This document shows positions 59,010-64,000 of a stretch of DNA of 64,000 nt, piece by piece (position 1 is the first letter of the stretch; the number at the start of each line of letters is the position of its first letter). The notes under the pieces are model-generated. The model was not told where the DNA came from, searched no databases, and saw only the letters and a program-made list of their open reading frames with translations. The DNA comes from Taenia hydatigena (lineage: Eukaryota > Platyhelminthes > Cestoda > Cyclophyllidea > Taeniidae): NCBI GenBank assembly GCA_036345935.2, contig JADWOT020001862.1:1-64000 (forward strand), given 5' to 3'. The position numbers and the translations under genes were made by a program.

Positions 59010-61255
59010 TCCTCGATCAGCTACAATGGGGTTCATGATAGCATTTCCATCGGGGACATATTTTAGCCAGGAATCATTGTTTACAAGCATCGCCTAACAT
59101 GCGGTTAATAGCAAGACACGCACTTCTCTATCCCTGCAATGACCCGTATCTCGTCGTCGGGGTTGATAATAAGTGCTTCAAAATATCCTTCTCTCTCCTT
59201 CTATCTTCTCGTTAAAACTTATGATTGGGGCATCTAGGGCCGTGAATTGCTAATCTGGATTTTCCTCTAAACCTTTGAAAGTCCATGAAACCCTTATGCA
59301 CAACCATAAAGCATCTTTTATTTAGCATAGTTATACTGTCTTCGTGTCTCGATGTTGGCTCATTTTCTTTGAGCTTTAACGAACAAACATCATTTCCGAC
59401 TTTCGTAAAGCCGACCCTTTGGGCCGACCTCACTCATGGAGCGCATATTTGTTCTATTTAAGGTGGTTCAATGCCAATGGTTACACGGCCAAACGCTAGC
59501 ATGCAAAACAAAACACCTGAAATGCTCTTGAACTTACCAAGCTAAAAAATTTGAAAGTTAGTGCCAATAACCTGCTTCGACTGATTATCTGTAAGCTCCA
59601 CTAGAAAAATTAGAGGTTGCAATGTTTGTGGCAAATGGAGGGATTTGTACTGGCGCGCATGCTCAATTTCTTTTCTTTTGCGTTAAGTGAGATGAAGGTA
59701 TTATGTCTACAGCAATTCACCTGTCCTTTGGTCTCCATTGCATACCGATTCCAAGTTTCAAAGGTCTAATTGTGTTGTAAACAGCCCTAAATAAGCCGTT
59801 ATGATAACCCTCTGTTCGGACCCATCGCATCTCGGTTGGCTAATGAACTCACTGGCCCACCGAACCCAAGTCTACCTACGCCTGTACAACTATTGCACTG
59901 TGAGATATTTCGACCCTTCCTTTCAAAGGCGCAAATGAAATGGTCCAAGCGTGCCATCCTGATTCCACTTACAGTTAGGATTTTAGCAGTGTTCTTTTGC
60001 GAAAGGCTGAACTGCGTCATGCCAAGTAAAACCCTACTAAGACCTTAAGGCTGCAGTCATTCTTTATCAGCTTTGCCTTCCTAAATGCAAACTACAACAC
60101 GGTAAAGAACGGACCTATAAAAGCTATTAGTCAATACGTGTTACAAGGAGTGTGTTGTGCCATGTGTGTTATATGACTCGGCTCCTCAACTGACATTGAC
60201 GCTTGTATTTGTGTAACACAAAATATATTTTCACTCTCCCTACAAAAAACAACATTTTTCAGAAGGTCAATTATTGGTTATAAAGCCTTCCTTTGTGTCT
60301 GGTTAAGAATATTGCACCGTCCACCTATACTTCCCAGTTTATCACTGCTATGCGGCAAAATACGGCCAGTATGAATTCTGCATCAAATGCGTTGCTACGC
60401 GCGTAGCGCTATCTCAACAAATGCTTTGAATTCCGTTTACATGTTCTTAAATTCACTTTTGGCATTTTGTATGAAAATGTTGGTTTTACTTAAACGCTTA
60501 CATTCCTTTAACAATGAAGCTTGTTGCCTTAAGTTCAAAGGATTCTAGTTATCAAGAGACAATCAATAATAAGCCTTGACGCAGGCTAGTTCTGTCTGTA
60601 ACTTCTGAGCTCTCAAGGCGCGATTGAGACAGGATTGTCTAGGAAACCGCAAGTCTTCTATGACCTTGAGGGGCGAGAGCTAATTGGCCATAGTTGCTCC
60701 ATTAACCACCCGCTTAACGTCCCTCATTTTAATTTAAGCAATCCTGTGATGCAGTGTACCAACGTACCCGCTGCTACGCAGATTGAGAATACTCGACCAG
60801 TTTCAGGCCTTGCCCTTAAGTATTGATCCTCATTCAGCAAACATTTTTGACCTTGTGAGACGCATTGACTAGCAGCTTTTGATAAGTCCGTTTTTCGCTG
60901 AGTTGTAGTTTGCATTCAAAAGTTAAAGCTGATAAATAATGATTACATCTTTGATGTGTTTGGCAGGGATTCACTTAGCATGGTTCTGTTTAGCAATCCG
61001 TTAAGAGAGCGCATTGCCGCAATTTTATTCACAAGTGAGATCAGTGTGTCAAGCTTTAACTGATCCATTTGTAACTTTGATAAGAAGGGTTTAAATCTTT
61101 TGGAGCATAACCCTTACATAAGCGTGGGTGGACTTGCATCATTAAAGACTAGTACGCAAAATTAGAGCATTAAATTGCATCCAGTCATAATGCGCAAGAA
61201 GCCAAACAGACCCGAAATGACGGATTACCAAAACTGTTTCATAGTGTCAATAGCC
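59010..61255. other. stretch without supported gene
   Basis: A 45-base relative of the end of the dispersed segment lies at 60115-60160 (AGCTATTAGTCAATACGTGT). Plus 60635-60826 is a hydrophilic frame without further support. Confidence 0.4.
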
Positions 61256-61259
61256 TATT

Positions 61260-61925
61260 TCTACTGACCGTTACTAGTAGGGCTTGTATGTTAGTTGATT
61301 AATGAACCGTTCAACACATTTCGTGCAGATTTTGGGAATTAAAGTACAACAGTGTTACCAATGAATCCGCATGCGAATGTAAAGCAACAAATGAAAGCCT
61401 CTTGAATTCGAGAACATTCAGAAAAACAATGCTGCTGCAAGTAGCCTACTCCTCTGCATAATTTTTGGACACGAAGTTTAGATTGCATCGCTAGTTATTT
61501 AACTGTCTCTAATGCCTTCAATATCTACAGTTATGACTGATATTACTCCAAATTGAAGTGCCTGTCAAGCAGCCAATCAGGGAAATGGCTCTAAGTTGCT
61601 TTTAAAAAGCCATTATCAATTAAATCTTAAAAAGAACATGTTTTTAGACGTCCGCATTGGTTCTGACTCTTCCAAGGTGGTTTATTAATGGATCCGCTAA
61701 CATATCAACCCTATGTTCATAGACTCTGGTGCATTCGTTGGGCAGGGAAGGATTCTTGTCCTTCTTACTAAAGCCACAAAAAGATTGGCTATAGTTTAAC
61801 CTTTTGAATTTGCTTATATTTAGAATAGCATTGCATCGCTAACTTTGCATGATGATTTGGCAAGGCCGTATTTAGCATAAGCTGCTAGTCAATGCATGTC
61901 GCAAGGCGTGTATTTCGACCAGATG
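61260..61925. repeat. dispersed segment of about 670 bp, copy 2
   Basis: Counterpart of 32690-33362, same orientation. The minus-strand frame keeps FCGFSKKDKNPSL and ECTRVYE, but lacks the LCGEC cysteine seen in copy 1. There is no copy of the 32380-32690 exon beside it, so the two duplications had different limits. Confidence 0.75.
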
Positions 61926-61929
61926 AGAG

Positions 61930-64000
61930 CAATAGACACTACTTGGACCACAAAGTACAGGTAGGTGCCTGTCGCGCATGTGAATATTATAGGCGACGGC
62001 GACTGGCAAAGCGTTGAAGTTGAGCCTTTTCTTACCTACAGGGACTCTAATGGAATGATAATAAAGTGGGCTCTACTTGCAAGCTGCCACTTTCTTCCAC
62101 TTGGCGTCTCTGAATAAATCAAGGCGATTTCCACCACCAATTTTCAAGCGCTTTTTGTGATTGTGTGTAGGATAGGCTTTGAAGAATTCGTATAGAGGTG
62201 TAAACACCCTTGGCGAATAACGAACTGCCTTCGTCATGATTGCCAACTTATCATTTAGCTCGGGTGCCGTAAAGAGGGTGCTCCGATGTTGTCTGTCTTG
62301 TTAAGAGGTCTTACATCTCAAGACACGTTTGGCAAACGGCCCGTCGTTCGATTACTTAATGATTCACGCCCATGGAGTGATTGCGACTAAGTAAGGAGAT
62401 GCAACATCTACTCCTCAGGAAACAGGATTCTGTTGATTTGCCCGAGGAGTCGATATTGTCTCTACTCAACCGTTTTGATCCCATAAATGTAAATCATCAA
62501 CTGACCCACATGTGCCAAATGTGCTGCTGTTCCGTTATGACTGAACAAAGGATCGTCTTTTAGATGTGTCTCGAGAGGTGAGTTCTCCTAAAAAGACAGG
62601 CTTATTCAGAGCAACCTACTTCACGGCAAATGAGATGGAGAATAAGCTGTACGACGTTAGGCATAACCATTGCTGTCGGTGATGAAGTTTGCTGTGTGGT
62701 GAGGAGCAATCACGTCGGCGCCTAGTCCCTCCTTCCACAGATTGGCCTTCATGGTTGACGCTGGTTGACAGATTGACGATAAGTCAAACGAGGTCCTAAA
62801 GGAGAGTGAAGTGAAAAATCAATGCCACGACAGTTCTAATTCTCTCTTCCTTCCTTTGGCTTTACCTTAAAGCGCTCTTGAATGTAGTGCTTTGCTTGCC
62901 AAAAGACGTGCTAAAATGCGCACTTAGACTAGTTGGACTTCTAAATCCGCACATCGTTAACTTAGCTGTGAATAAGAGCCATAAGGTTGTGATGAGACAA
63001 TGACCATAGATTAGTTTAAGCCAACGAATTCTGGTCCACATACACACAAGACGAACTTCTACTCACCAAATTAAGCAGACATTTGTGCATACGCAGGGAC
63101 TGCCTTGCAAACGTCATTTCATTACCTAAGTGAGGAGCGACATGCGTAGAATTGGTCGCCGTGAACGAGGGAGCAGAGACTGTTAAGTGACCAGAAGCAA
63201 AGTGGTTAAATACCCTGCGATGACTCAAGATCAGCATTTGATTGAATGTCAGCAGAGTTCATCAGAGTTGTAATTGAGTCAACGCTGACCACTGATTGAG
63301 TAGTCACCATGAGCGATGCTGTAGACCTGTCCACTCTCTGGATTTCGAGCGAGTACAGCTAACACAAACTCCATCTCAGCGATCAAAGCTCAAAACGCGC
63401 TAAAGCATCAGCATTTACGTAACCATTTAGTATTTCGTTACCATTCATTTCCTTCTAAAATAGCCTTCTTGAGTGGTACATGCAAATTATACGATAAAGG
63501 CTAATTCTTTATAAAGATTAGACGTTTGGTTGAACGTGTATGGGACAGATGTACGATCCCTGGAAAAAGGAAAATGAGGGGGAGCTAAAAGTTGTCTAGG
63601 CGCGATACTATGACTTCTTTCAATAGACTAGATAAATTGATGTGTGTGGATGAATATGAGCGTGTGCCGATAGGTGAATGACTGAATGGATGCACCATGA
63701 ATAAAGGTAGTGATTTAAGTGTACATTCGACAGTCTGAAGGTGAATCGAAGGAAGGTTGGATAAAGAAGATGAGAATAGATCTCAAATATGTGCAGTTAT
63801 TGAAATCACAACATCCACATGCACGTCAATATCATCAGTATGCAATAAGTGTTTAGGTTTAACGAAATCGGACTGTATCTCCATTCATCTGGACTAAGGT
63901 GATAATAAAACATGCGCCACGGTCATTTTAATCTTATTCAATTCTTCCTCCTTTGCATTTAAGGGCAAACGCTCTCGGAGATGAATTCCCTTTGCCATGC
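61930..64000. other. stretch without supported gene
   Basis: Short frames only (plus 62381-62563, minus 62862-63047 and 63016-63237). No motif, array or signal recognised. Confidence 0.35.

Noticed and set aside
1..64000. tRNA genes, rRNA, CRISPR arrays, bacterial-type operons
   Set aside because: No T-loop/A-box pairs, rRNA cores, regularly spaced identical repeats or gene clusters were recognised. The sequence is eukaryotic in style.

Overview
The window looks like gene-poor nuclear DNA from a multicellular eukaryote. There are no operons, no long uninterrupted genes and no ribosome-binding sites. The convincing coding pieces are short exons bounded by GT...AG splice sites with matching reading phases, and several domain types (C2H2 zinc fingers, fibronectin type III) are typical of animals. 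Short introns (models of 54, 98, 136 and 307 bp), an AT-leaning composition and many degenerate duplicated fragments would fit an invertebrate such as a parasitic flatworm. That placement is a guess; nothing in the sequence fixes the species. A run of N marks an assembly gap at 33616-34024.

Layout. About 1.9-2.7 kb holds a minus-strand gene whose three exons join with consistent phases, ending in a stop followed by a polyadenylation-signal variant. About 5.0-5.75 kb is a CT-rich degenerate tandem array with a unit near 87 bp. About 11.8-12.6 kb holds minus-strand exon fragments: a Cys-rich exon resembling an anoctamin loop and a fibronectin type III exon. About 14.0-14.46 kb is a compact, apparently intronless plus-strand unit with TATA box, initiator, start codon and AATAAA, encoding a 69-residue protein that is 23% tryptophan. 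This is the most unusual single locus. Near 15.6 kb there is a possible retrotransposon gag remnant. From 18 to 22 kb there are duplicated gene fragments and a 13-unit, 48-bp tandem array (21.53-22.17 kb). The stretch from 22 to 32 kb is mostly empty.

From 32 to 62 kb the window is a mosaic of duplicated segments. A family of unknown proteins has its best copy at 36.3-37.5 kb and degraded copies near 39.6, 46.8 and 53.5 kb, all on the minus strand. The best copy carries the heptamer A AAA AAG exactly where a -1 shift is needed to enter a conserved C-terminal frame, so it is either a programmed frameshift or a fresh one-base deletion. A second family encodes three zinc fingers: the best copy (58.3-59.0 kb) has matching splice phases and a single internal stop codon, and decayed relatives lie at 19.7, 21.1 and 41.7-42.2 kb. 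A roughly 650-bp segment occurs at 32.69-33.36 and 61.26-61.92 kb. No tRNA, rRNA or CRISPR array was recognised.

The genes do not form an obvious pathway. The common theme is local duplication followed by decay, leaving one or two copies per family that may still work.
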